Origin: Acidimicrobiales bacterium
Lineage (GTDB): Bacteria; Actinomycetota; Acidimicrobiia; Acidimicrobiales; Acidimicrobilacustridaceae
Direction: 5' to 3'
Assembly: GCA_018401565.1 (NCBI GenBank)
Contig: JAGYKS010000024.1
Location: forward strand, 62,001-126,000
DNA length: 64,000 nt
Below are positions 8,969 to 17,101 of the stretch, piece after piece. Position numbers and translations under genes: made by a program. The notes under the pieces are model-generated. The model did no database searches. It was not told the DNA's origin and was given only the letters and a program-made list of their open reading frames with translations. Positions within the stretch are counted from its first letter, which is position 1; each line of letters opens with the position of its first letter.

Positions 8969-10177
8969 ATGACCACTCCTCGGGTCGCCCTCGCCGGTGC
9001 AACTGGATCGATCGGAACGCAAACGCTTGACGTGTGCCGTGCCGAGGCGGGCCGCTACGACCTGGTTGCCCTCGGGGCAAGTGGGAGGAACATCGAACCG
9101 CTGATCGACGCCGCCCGCGAGTTCGGGGTGAAGGTGGTGGCTGTGGCCGACACCGCCGCCGTCGCCGCCCTTGAAGCAGCGCTGCCCGCATGCGACATCC
9201 GCGGTGGCCGTGATGCCCTGGCCAGTCTCGCCACCGAGGCCGATGTGGTGGTCAACGGCGTGGTGGGGTTCGCCGGTCTGGACGTGACGCTGGCCACCTT
9301 GCGCGCCGGTCGGCGGTTGGCCCTGGCCAACAAGGAGTCGCTGATCGCTGCCGGGCCGGTGGTGCGACAGGCGTGGCGGACCCCTGGCGCCGAGTTGGTA
9401 CCGGTTGATTCCGAGCACTGTGCCCTGCACCAGTGTCTGCGGGCCAACGACAATCCTTCCAGGGTGTCCAGACTGGTCCTCACCGCCAGTGGCGGCCCCT
9501 TTCGCACGCACAGTGCGGCCCAACTGGCTGAGGTGGGTATCGACGAGGCACTGGCCCACCCCACGTGGTCCATGGGGCCCAAGATCACCGTGGACTCGTC
9601 CACCCTCATGAACAAGGGCCTCGAAGTCATCGAGGCCCACGAACTGTTCGGGCCCGGCGCCCCTGGCGGGCCCGGGGTGCCGCTCGACGCCGTCGAGGTG
9701 GTGGTCCACCCCCAGTCGGTGATCCACTCCATGGTGGAATACACCGACGGATCCACCATTGCCCAGTTGTCGATGCCCGACATGCGCCTGCCCATCGGGT
9801 ACGCCTTGGCATGGCCCGATCGCAGTGCGGTGGCCTCGGGACGCATCGACTGGTCGCAGCTGGCACGTCTGGACTTTGAGCCGCCAGACACCACAAGGTT
9901 CCCGTGTCTGGCGTTGGCCTACGACGCCGCTCGTACCGGGGGGACCGCCCCGGCCTGGCTGAGTGCCGCCAACGAGGTTGCCGTTGAGGCCTTCCTGGCC
10001 GGCCGTATCAGCTGGGCCCGAATTGCGGATGTGGTCGCTGAGGTCCTCGATGCCCATGACGGCGCCAGTGCCGATAGCGTCGGGGATGTGTACAACGCTG
10101 ATGCCCAGGCTCGGCGCATCGCCACTGAGGTGGTAGATCGCAGTGTCGGGGCCGGGAGTTCAGGGAGGGCGTCATGA
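8969..10177 (+). CDS. dxr: 1-deoxy-D-xylulose 5-phosphate reductoisomerase
   Basis: Second step of the MEP isoprenoid pathway: rearranges and reduces DXP to MEP with NADPH. Motifs are complete: NADPH-binding GATGSIG near residue 10, LANKESLIAAG, DSEHCALHQCL, TASGGPFR, HPTWSMGPKITVDSSTLMNK with GLEVIEAHELFG following, and VVVHPQSVIHSMVEY. The 402-aa length is normal. In the common motif SEHNAIFQ two positions differ here (SEHCALHQ). The stop overlaps the next gene by 4 bp (ATGA). ispG lies two genes downstream, so two MEP enzymes share this transcript. Confidence 0.95.
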   Translation: MTTPRVALAGATGSIGTQTLDVCRAEAGRYDLVALGASGRNIEPLIDAAREFGVKVVAVADTAAVAALEAALPACDIRGGRDALASLATEADVVVNGVVGFAGLDVTLATLRAGRRLALANKESLIAAGPVVRQAWRTPGAELVPVDSEHCALHQCLRANDNPSRVSRLVLTASGGPFRTHSAAQLAEVGIDEALAHPTWSMGPKITVDSSTLMNKGLEVIEAHELFGPGAPGGPGVPLDAVEVVVHPQSVIHSMVEYTDGSTIAQLSMPDMRLPIGYALAWPDRSAVASGRIDWSQLARLDFEPPDTTRFPCLALAYDAARTGGTAPAWLSAANEVAVEAFLAGRISWARIADVVAEVLDAHDGASADSVGDVYNADAQARRIATEVVDRSVGAGSSGRAS

Positions 10178-11760
10178 CAGGTCTCGTTGGTCTTGAGCCG
10201 CCTCGCACCGTCGATGGCGCGAACGACGGCGGTCCCGGGTCCCGTGACGGCGCCGGTGGCCCTGAGGGCGACGCCGGCGACGTGGTGCGGTCCAACCCGC
10301 TGCGCCTGTTGGCGGTGGTGGCCGGTCTGGCTGCGCTGGGGGTATTCCTCGGTCTGCCGGTGCTGTTTTTGGTCGTTGCCCTGATCCTGTCCATCTTCTT
10401 GCATGAGATGGGCCACTTTCTGGTCGCCCGGCGCTCGGGAATGCTGGTCACCGAGTTCTTCATTGGGATGGGCCCGCGCATCTGGTCATTTCGCCGCGGT
10501 GAAGTTGAGTACGGACTGAAGGCCTTCCCGCTTGGCGCCTACGTGCGCATCGTGGGCATGAGCAACATGGAAGACGTCGGGACCGTTCCCGAGAGCCGAA
10601 CCTTCCGGTCCAAGAACTACCCCCGTCGTCTGGCCACGGTGGTGGCAGGGCCGGCGGTGAACATCAGCATCGGCATCGTGCTGTTCTTCGCCCTGTTCGT
10701 GACCACGGGGCTTTCCGACCCCGACGACTGGGGTGTGGGTCGTGTGGTCGACGGCGGAGCGGCCCAGGCTGCGGGTGTGCAGGCCGGTGACCGCATCGTG
10801 TCGGTGAATGGCGAGCCGGTGGGGGACTGGGACGGCTTCACCAGCCAGCTCGACGATCGTGCCGGTCAGTCGGTCGATCTGCAGGTCGTGCGCGATGGCC
10901 AGACCATCAACACCACCGCCCAGCTTGGCTGGGCACTGTCAGCCGCCGGCGTGGCTGCGCTCCCCACTGATCCTTCCCTGCCTGTTGGTGCCCAGGTGCT
11001 GAGCGTGGACGGCCAGGAGATCACCAGCTACGACCAGCTGGTGGCGGCATTGTCGGGTACGGGGACTGCCACCGTTGACGTCGAGGTGGGAGGCGGGACC
11101 TACCGGGCCGAGATGCCGCTGCCTGTGACCATGCCCGCCGACGGCGCCCGGGGATTCCTCGGCGTGTCCATGGGCAGCAACCCTGCCGCCCCGGTGGGTG
11201 CGCTCAGCGCCGTGGGCAAGTCGGTGGGGATGGTGGGCGAGGTCACCGACGGCATGTTCGCTTTCCTCGGCCGGTTGTTCTCGCCGTCAGGCCTCGTTGA
11301 GTACTCCAGGCTGTTCACCGGCGGGTCCGACGATGCCGCCCCAGCCGCCAACGGCACGCTGGTTCCGTTGGAGTCGGTGGGCGACGCCGCCCCCATTGCA
11401 CCACGCTCCGGCGTGACGTCGCAGCAAGAGGCCGAGATCCGTCCGTTGTCGTTGATCGGGATCGTGCAGGTCGGTGACCAGCTCAGCGGGGTGTCGGGTC
11501 TGGAGTCGATGATCTTCCTGCTGGCCATGGTCAACGTGTTTTTGGGTCTGATCAATCTGGTTCCCCTGCTGCCGTTCGACGGTGGTCACGCCGTGGTGGC
11601 CACCTACGAGGCCGTGCGCGGTGCCATCGCTCGCCGCCCCTACCGCGTTGACGTATCCAAGCTCATGCCGTTGACGTACGTGGTGGTGTTCGTGCTGCTG
11701 GGTCTTGGGCTGTCGGCGATGTACCTCGACATCGTTGATCCCGTGCAGCTGGTGCCCTGA
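10174..11760 (+). CDS. Site-2 family intramembrane zinc metalloprotease (RseP/Rip1-like)
   Basis: Membrane protease that cuts transmembrane segments, typically of anti-sigma factors. The zinc site HEMGH is at residues 77-81 inside a membrane helix, and the second site is in NLVPLLPFDGGHA near residue 460. A PDZ domain follows the first membrane section (GRVVDGGAAQAAGVQAGDRI with VSVNGEPVGDWDG), and a second PDZ-like stretch follows it (GAQVLSVDGQEITSYDQL). The N-terminal ~40 residues are hydrophilic and Gly/Asp-rich. At 528 aa it is longer than the mycobacterial homologue. It sits between dxr and ispG, the conserved actinobacterial order. Confidence 0.92.
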   Translation: MTGLVGLEPPRTVDGANDGGPGSRDGAGGPEGDAGDVVRSNPLRLLAVVAGLAALGVFLGLPVLFLVVALILSIFLHEMGHFLVARRSGMLVTEFFIGMGPRIWSFRRGEVEYGLKAFPLGAYVRIVGMSNMEDVGTVPESRTFRSKNYPRRLATVVAGPAVNISIGIVLFFALFVTTGLSDPDDWGVGRVVDGGAAQAAGVQAGDRIVSVNGEPVGDWDGFTSQLDDRAGQSVDLQVVRDGQTINTTAQLGWALSAAGVAALPTDPSLPVGAQVLSVDGQEITSYDQLVAALSGTGTATVDVEVGGGTYRAEMPLPVTMPADGARGFLGVSMGSNPAAPVGALSAVGKSVGMVGEVTDGMFAFLGRLFSPSGLVEYSRLFTGGSDDAAPAANGTLVPLESVGDAAPIAPRSGVTSQQEAEIRPLSLIGIVQVGDQLSGVSGLESMIFLLAMVNVFLGLINLVPLLPFDGGHAVVATYEAVRGAIARRPYRVDVSKLMPLTYVVVFVLLGLGLSAMYLDIVDPVQLVP

Positions 11761-11763
11761 GTC

Positions 11764-13004
11764 ATGGAAGCATCCAGCGCGTTCCCGCGGCGCCCAACCC
11801 GCAAGGTCATGGTCGGTGCGGTGGGTGTGGGTGGCGACTCTCCGGTGACGGTGCAGTCCATGACCACCACCAAAACCGCCGACGTGGACGGAACACTGGC
11901 CCAGATCTACGCCCTCGCCGCTGCCGGTGCCGACATTGTGCGATGCACCTGCAACGACGTTGCTGCCGCCGAGGGGCTTGCCCACATCGTTCCCCGGTCG
12001 CCGGTGCCGATCGTGGCCGACATCCACCACCAGTACAAGATGGCTTTGGCGGCACTGGAAGCGGGGGTGCACTGCCTGCGCCTCAATCCCGGCAACATCC
12101 GCCGACCCGAGCACATCAAGGCCGTGGCCAAGGCTGCCGGAGAGCGCTCGGTGCCCATCCGAATCGGCGTGAACGGCGGCTCGCTGGATCCGGACCTGTA
12201 CGAGCGTCACGGCGGCCATGTGACGGCCGAGGCCATGGTGGAGTCGGCCCGCCGTGAACTGGCGTTGTTTCGCGAGGTGGGGTTCGACGACGTGAAGATC
12301 TCGGTCAAGGCGTCCAACGTGGCGCTCATGATCGAGGCCTATCGGATGTTGGCCGATGACCCGTTCTTTGTCGACGATGACGGCCGGTCGGTGCCGTTGC
12401 ATCTGGGGGTGACCGAAGCCGGTCCGCTTCCGGGGGGTCTGGTCAAGGCCACTGCCGGAATCGCCACGCTGTTGGCCGAGGGTATCGGAGACACCATCCG
12501 CTACTCCTGACCGCTGATCCGGTGGAAGAGGCCCGGGCCGGTCGCCAGCTGCTTGAGGCTCTGGGATTGCGTGAACGCAAGGGACTCGACCTCATTGCCT
12601 GCCCGTCGTGTGGTCGTGCTGAGGTGGACGTCATCGAGATCGCCGAGCGGGCGCAAACGGCACTCACTGATCTGGCCATTCCCATTCAGGTGGCGGTGAT
12701 GGGGTGTGTGGTCAACGGTCCCGGCGAAGCCCGCGAAGCCGACCTGGGCATCGCTGCGGGTCGCAAACGGGGGCATCTGTTCGTCAAGGGGCAGGTGGTG
12801 CGGGTGGTTCCCGAGGATCAGATGGTCGACGCTCTGGTCACGTGGGCCCAGATCATCGCTGACGATGGGGTGGAGGCGGCGCTGGCCATGGCCGACACCT
12901 CAGCTGCAGCCGAGGCCGAGGCCGATCGTCAGGCGCTGCTTGAATCCAAGGGCGACGACGCCAACGACAGCGGCACCAAGGTTGAACTGATCCGCAAGCT
13001 CTGA
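11764..13004 (+). CDS. ispG: 4-hydroxy-3-methylbut-2-en-1-yl diphosphate synthase (one frameshift)
   Basis: Iron-sulfur enzyme of the MEP pathway, making HMBPP from MEcPP. The TIM-barrel part shows SPVTVQSMTTTKTADVDGTL, RCTCNDVAAAEGL, LRLNPGNI and PIRIGVNGGSLD. The C-terminal part carries the [4Fe-4S] cysteines in CPSCGR and GCVVNGPGEA. The frame is lost at IGDTIRYS; one additional C at 12506-12507 gives IGDTIRYSLTADPVEEARAG and restores a normal enzyme of ~413 aa. It starts 3 bp after the protease stop. The last ~35 residues are an Ala/Glu/Asp-rich extension. Confidence 0.93.
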
Positions 13005-13006
13005 CG

Positions 13007-13050
13007 CCGAGCCGACACAGACCCCGAGCCAACGCAGACGTCGAGCCGAC
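13007..13050 (+). repeat. 17-bp degenerate tandem repeat after the ispG stop
   Basis: CCGAGCCGACACAGACC, CCGAGCCAACGCAGACG and a partial TCGAGCCGAC follow one another directly, starting 2 bp after the ispG stop codon and filling most of the gap to the convergent gene. Confidence 0.7.
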
Positions 13051-13073
13051 CGTTGTCGGTGCTGCGGGGCGGG

Positions 13074-14078
13074 CTAGCTCTGGCCCACGCCCACTGGTGT
13101 GCCATCGACGATCTGGTCCAGGTACTCGGCGATGCCCTGGCCTGTGCGCCCGTCATCGAGAGTCCAGCGGGTGGGGGCTTCGGCTATCCGGGTCACCTGA
13201 CCATCGCGACGGTTGCGCAACGGCACGTTTCGGGATGGCTCACCGGTGATTGTCCATTGACGGTGGACGACGCCGTCAGCGTCACGTTGGGCCAGCACCG
13301 CCACGATGGCCTCGGGATACTGTCCGTCCTCGCTCCAGGTGGTGGTGACCTCGGCATGGTTGCACAGGTGCATCTCGCCACGGTCGAACACGAACCCCGC
13401 TCGCACCCCGTCGCCATCGCGACGTCCGATCCGACTGACCATGAACCCGCAGTCGTCACCGATGTTGCCGGTCAACCACCGGTACCACCATGGCGCCTGC
13501 CAGGTCCGGGGACCCCACGAATGGTCGCGGAGTCCGGCACCGTTCATGTCGTGGCGGACCCCATCCACGGTGATGTGTCCGGTGGCCGACACCAACTGCT
13601 CGGTGTGTCCCTTGGCGAACTCCTCACCTGGCCGTTCGATGCGTTCGGTGGGTTCACCGCCGAACATGGGGCTCACCGCCCGTAGCGTGATGCGGGCGGT
13701 GACATCGGATGTGGGTGATTCGGTGAAGGCTTTGCGGGGGTCTTCCAGCGCCATGGGGTTGTCGAGGATGATGACCTGGCCGTCGAAGCTGATGTTGAGG
13801 TGCTCGAATGGCTCGATCACCTCGAATGACAAGCCGGCTGACGAGAACTCGTTGGCGGTCACCTTGGGGCGTGCAAAGGTGAAGCCCACCGTTCCGTCGG
13901 GAAGCCACAGGCACACGGTCACCTCACCGCGACCCTCGTTTGGCCGGTTGCCCAGCCGGAAGAAGGCGCCCATGCCGGTCACCGGGTCGAAGCAGTTGCT
14001 GTAGACCGACTCGTTGAAGTGCTCCTCGGGTCCCACCTCGTGGGGGTACTCGTCGGCTGGTTCGAGTCTGATCTCCAT
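13074..14078 (-). CDS. DUF7064/DUF7065-like protein (lipocalin/AttH-type beta fold suspected)
   Basis: A 334-aa soluble protein with no signal peptide or membrane segment. The sequence resembles actinobacterial proteins annotated with DUF7065 (N-terminal) and DUF7064 (C-terminal), remotely like CrtC/AttH lipocalin-type hydratases. Conserved-looking stretches are GLRDHSWGPRTWQAPWWY and FDPVTGMGAFFRLGNRPNEG. The function is not known; lipid or steroid metabolism is inferred only from such genes usually sitting among acyl-CoA and SDR genes, as here. The ATG at 14078 is preferred over the GTG at 14087 because TACGGT lies 7 nt upstream of it. Confidence 0.6.
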   Translation of the reverse strand: MEIRLEPADEYPHEVGPEEHFNESVYSNCFDPVTGMGAFFRLGNRPNEGRGEVTVCLWLPDGTVGFTFARPKVTANEFSSAGLSFEVIEPFEHLNISFDGQVIILDNPMALEDPRKAFTESPTSDVTARITLRAVSPMFGGEPTERIERPGEEFAKGHTEQLVSATGHITVDGVRHDMNGAGLRDHSWGPRTWQAPWWYRWLTGNIGDDCGFMVSRIGRRDGDGVRAGFVFDRGEMHLCNHAEVTTTWSEDGQYPEAIVAVLAQRDADGVVHRQWTITGEPSRNVPLRNRRDGQVTRIAEAPTRWTLDDGRTGQGIAEYLDQIVDGTPVGVGQS

Positions 14079-14085
14079 AACCCGC

Positions 14086-14091
14086 ACCGTA
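14086..14091 (-). promoter_or_regulatory. -10 box of the DUF7064-like gene (leaderless type)
   Basis: TACGGT on the minus strand ends 7 nt before the ATG at 14078. The alternative GTG at 14087 overlaps this box. Confidence 0.45.
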
Positions 14092-14168
14092 GTGTGCGGG
14101 GCCCACCGCGTTCAGGTGAACGTGGTCGGCGGGTGGCGGCGGCCCATGGCCTGCGGCCGCAAACGCTC

Positions 14169-15527
14169 CTACAACAGGCGAAGTTGTTCGTTGCGGGCCA
14201 GGCGGGCGGTAAGCGGTTCCCACAGCAGACGCCCCCGCGGACCTTCGGTGCGCACCTCGATGCGGTCGACAGTGAGCGCCACGGCAGCGCCTTTGGGGTC
14301 GCGCAGCCCGACCGAACCGTCGCGCTCGAGCCGTTCGACCGTGGCCGGGATCCAGCGTGCCGACACCCTTCGTCGGAACCGCACCGCCTCGCCGGGGGTG
14401 AGCCCGACCCTTGCCAGTTCGTCGGCCCGGTTGGCTGCGGCCCGGTCAGCTGCGGCCCGGTCAGCATCGGCTTTGCGACGCGAGTTCGATGACGTCCGCT
14501 TCGTCGTGCTGGTGGGGGGCTTGTCGTCGGCGGGTGCATCGGCGGGGTCGTCCCCGTGCAGGGCAGGCTCGTGCGGGGCGGGCTCGTGTAGGGCAGGCTC
14601 GTCGCGGCAGGCTCGTCTGGTGGCGATGCTGGTGTCATGGTCGGTCTGGGTGATCGGTGGGGCGAGCTTCATTGCCCGGGTTGCCAGCCCGTGTGCCAGC
14701 CCACCCGTGTTGCCCGTTCCGCTGGGCGGGGCGAATCTCGCCTGCAGGCGGCGCATCCCGGCCAACCACCGCTCAGGGTCGGTGACCCGTCGTTGGGCGT
14801 AGGTGGCAACCTCGGGATGGGGCAACACGTAGAACTGGCGGGCCAGAAGTCCCTCCACGGCCGCAGCGGCTACGTCATCAGGACCGAGCATGCCGTCGAC
14901 CCCGGCCACTCCACCTCCGGGGATTCCGGCGGTCATGGCCGTGGCCACAGCCTGGGGGCACAGCAGGGTGACGTCGATGCCCTGGTCGCCGTGGGTAATC
15001 GACAGCCACTCACCGAAGGCCACGGCGGCATGTTTGCTCACCGAGTAGGGGGCCGAGCCGATCTGAGTCAGCAATCCGGCCGCTGACGCCGTGATGAGGA
15101 ACTGGCCGCCGCCCCTGGCGATCATCTGGGGTACGAGCGTCCGGGCCGCCCACACGTGAGCCATCACGTTCACATCCCACGTGCGTTGCCATTGGTCGGT
15201 GGGCACCTCGGCGCCGCCGATGGCCAAAATGCCGGCGTTGGAACACCACACGTCGATGGGCCCGTGGGCGCTGGTGACGGCGTTGATCACCCGATCCACC
15301 TCTGACTCCACCGACAGGTCGGCGCAGTAGGCCGATCCCACCCCTGCGAGCCGGGCGGCGGTGGCCCGGGCGGCATCATCATTGATGTCGATCACGGCCA
15401 CAGCAGCGGCGCCGCGTGCGGCGAGATGTCGGCTCAGGGCCTCACCGATGCCGCTGCCACCACCGGTGACCGCCACCACCTTGCCGGCCAGTTCCTCGCC
15501 AGCCAGTTCATCGCCGGCGGTCACCAT
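14169..15527 (-). CDS. SDR family oxidoreductase with a long C-terminal extension
   Basis: Short-chain dehydrogenase/reductase. The NAD(P) motif VTGGGSGIGEAL is near residue 20, SNAGIL follows in the middle, and catalytic YSVSK comes after the Ser in ITASAAG. The SDR fold ends near residue 275. A low-complexity stretch (DEPALHEPAPHEPALHGDD) then leads into a basic, Ala-rich helix and a compact ~75-residue segment (RFRRRVSARWIPATVERLER, GSVGLRDPKGAAVALTVDRI). That tail is not part of the SDR family. The ATG at 15527 overlaps the stop of the upstream oxidoreductase by 7 bp, showing coupling. The substrate is unknown. Confidence 0.8.
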   Translation of the reverse strand: MVTAGDELAGEELAGKVVAVTGGGSGIGEALSRHLAARGAAAVAVIDINDDAARATAARLAGVGSAYCADLSVESEVDRVINAVTSAHGPIDVWCSNAGILAIGGAEVPTDQWQRTWDVNVMAHVWAARTLVPQMIARGGGQFLITASAAGLLTQIGSAPYSVSKHAAVAFGEWLSITHGDQGIDVTLLCPQAVATAMTAGIPGGGVAGVDGMLGPDDVAAAAVEGLLARQFYVLPHPEVATYAQRRVTDPERWLAGMRRLQARFAPPSGTGNTGGLAHGLATRAMKLAPPITQTDHDTSIATRRACRDEPALHEPAPHEPALHGDDPADAPADDKPPTSTTKRTSSNSRRKADADRAAADRAAANRADELARVGLTPGEAVRFRRRVSARWIPATVERLERDGSVGLRDPKGAAVALTVDRIEVRTEGPRGRLLWEPLTARLARNEQLRLL

Positions 15528-16570
15528 TGTCGGGCTGCCTGCATGGTCGCCTCGACGGTGGCCATGCGGTCGGGCCCCCACGGCAGGGGCATGATCACGG
15601 CGTGATCCACGCCAGCGTCGTAGTAGGCAGCGACTGCCGAGCGCACGTGGGCGGCGTCACCCATGATGTCGATGGCATCGACCATGGCATCAGACACTGC
15701 CGCCAACGCTGCGTCACGGTCACGTCGGGCATGGGCGGCACGTACCTCGTCGACTTCACGCTCAAAGCCGGCCCGACGGAAGGCATCGGCATAGGCATCC
15801 ACCACCGTGTAGCTGAACAGGTCCCGTCGGGCGGCCTCGATACCCCCGGAGCGTTCGCACACTCCGACATGCACGTAGGCGTACACGGTGCACGATCCAA
15901 CAGGGCGTCCGGCTGCCACTTCGCCGGCGCGCACCTGTTCCACACACCACGGCACCGCCGATGCCGGGAGGTAATTCAGCAGCACCCCGTCTGCGGCTGC
16001 GCCAGCCAGACCCAGCATGCGGGCGTTCAGTGCTCCAACCACGATGCGGGGTTTCCGCTCACCCAGACGAACCCCCAGACGAAACCTGCTGACCGAATAG
16101 AACTCTCCGTCGTGGGTCACGGCATCGCCAGCGAGACACTGACCCACCACGTCGATGAATTCGGCCACCCGGCGCACCGGACGGTCGCCATAGGGAACCC
16201 CGTGCCACTGGGTTGTCACCACCGGTGAGGAGATGCCGACTCCCAGCAGGACGTCGCTGTCGGGGTGCAGGGCGGCCAGGGTGGCTGCCCCCATGGCCGT
16301 CAGTCCCGGGCTGCGCAGTTGCAGGGCCAGCACCCCGGTCCCCAGATCCAGGCCCGGTGCTGCGGCCCCGGCCGCAGCCAGGGTGGAGAACGCTTCGGGT
16401 CCGGTGGTTTCGGCCGTCCAGAACGACCGGTACCCCATGCTCAGGGCCCAGCGGGCTGCCACCAGGGCCTTGTCGGCCCCCAAAGCCTGAAACGAGGCGA
16501 ACGTCACCCCCAGCGGGGGATGGCTGCTTTGGGCACCGGAACCGGTGTTGGGCGTGGGATCGGCGGCCAT
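15521..16570 (-). CDS. LLM-class (F420-type) flavin-dependent oxidoreductase
   Basis: Luciferase-like monooxygenase fold, 349 aa. The TIM-barrel pattern is clear: FASFQALGADKALVAARWAL, FWTAETTGPEAFSTLAAAG, LGTGVLALQLRSP, LLGVGISSPVV and PRIVVGALNARMLGLAG. Close relatives in actinobacteria use reduced F420, but the cofactor cannot be proved from the sequence. It is the first gene of a two-gene unit with the SDR downstream, suggesting consecutive redox steps on one substrate. The ATG at 16570 has no ribosome binding site but a well-placed -10 box. Confidence 0.85.
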   Translation of the reverse strand: MAADPTPNTGSGAQSSHPPLGVTFASFQALGADKALVAARWALSMGYRSFWTAETTGPEAFSTLAAAGAAAPGLDLGTGVLALQLRSPGLTAMGAATLAALHPDSDVLLGVGISSPVVTTQWHGVPYGDRPVRRVAEFIDVVGQCLAGDAVTHDGEFYSVSRFRLGVRLGERKPRIVVGALNARMLGLAGAAADGVLLNYLPASAVPWCVEQVRAGEVAAGRPVGSCTVYAYVHVGVCERSGGIEAARRDLFSYTVVDAYADAFRRAGFEREVDEVRAAHARRDRDAALAAVSDAMVDAIDIMGDAAHVRSAVAAYYDAGVDHAVIMPLPWGPDRMATVEATMQAARQW

Positions 16571-16576
16571 GGGGCG

Positions 16577-16582
16577 ATGCTA
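16577..16582 (-). promoter_or_regulatory. -10 box of the LLM oxidoreductase operon (leaderless type)
   Basis: TAGCAT on the minus strand ends 6 nt before the ATG at 16570. Confidence 0.5.
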
Positions 16583-16780
16583 GGCCACCGCTGCCACCTG
16601 CTCGTCGAGGGCCACCCGGGGTTAGCCAACGCCACTACGCGTGCGTGCTGTTCATCCACCGTGAGCCATTCGTCAACAGCTCTTAACAATTACTGCCCGC
16701 CCGAAGTGGCCCTGAGGCGCTACCGTGACATCAGTTCGACGACCGTCGGCAGTCAGAGGCACACACAAGCAGGAGTCACG

Positions 16781-16969
16781 ATGACGCAGACCCAGGAGAG
16801 TGCCGACATGATCAACGAAGCGCTGGCCCTGATTGATCGTGGACTCACCGATATTTCGCACCGCGCTCTCGTGTCCAGCGATGAGGTCGCCAATCTGTTG
16901 CTTGATGTGCGTACGGTGCTGCACGCCGACCTCGACGTCGAACTGCAGGACGCCGGCTCGCCCAACTGA
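16781..16969 (+). CDS. Small hypothetical protein (62 aa)
   Basis: AGGAG (16771-16775) lies 5 nt before the ATG, a good ribosome binding site in a region where most genes lack one. The peptide starts MTQTQESADMINEALALIDR and continues with GLTDIS and VANLLLDVRTVLHADLDVE; it is probably helical, acidic and soluble, with no signal or cysteine. I do not recognise a family. It stands alone between two minus-strand genes, so it has its own promoter somewhere in the preceding 200 bp; the AT-richer stretch near 16680-16690 is the only candidate seen. Confidence 0.55.
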   Translation: MTQTQESADMINEALALIDRGLTDISHRALVSSDEVANLLLDVRTVLHADLDVELQDAGSPN

Positions 16970-17101
16970 GCTCTGTCTGATCAGTTCTGGCGGGATGGCG
17001 GCCAGCTGGCTTTTGGCTGGGTGAACGAGCGCGAGCGGCGAAGTTCGGCAGGCTTTTGTGGCGTGCACCTCGCTGTGGGACTCCCGTCGCAGTGGGACTG
17101 A

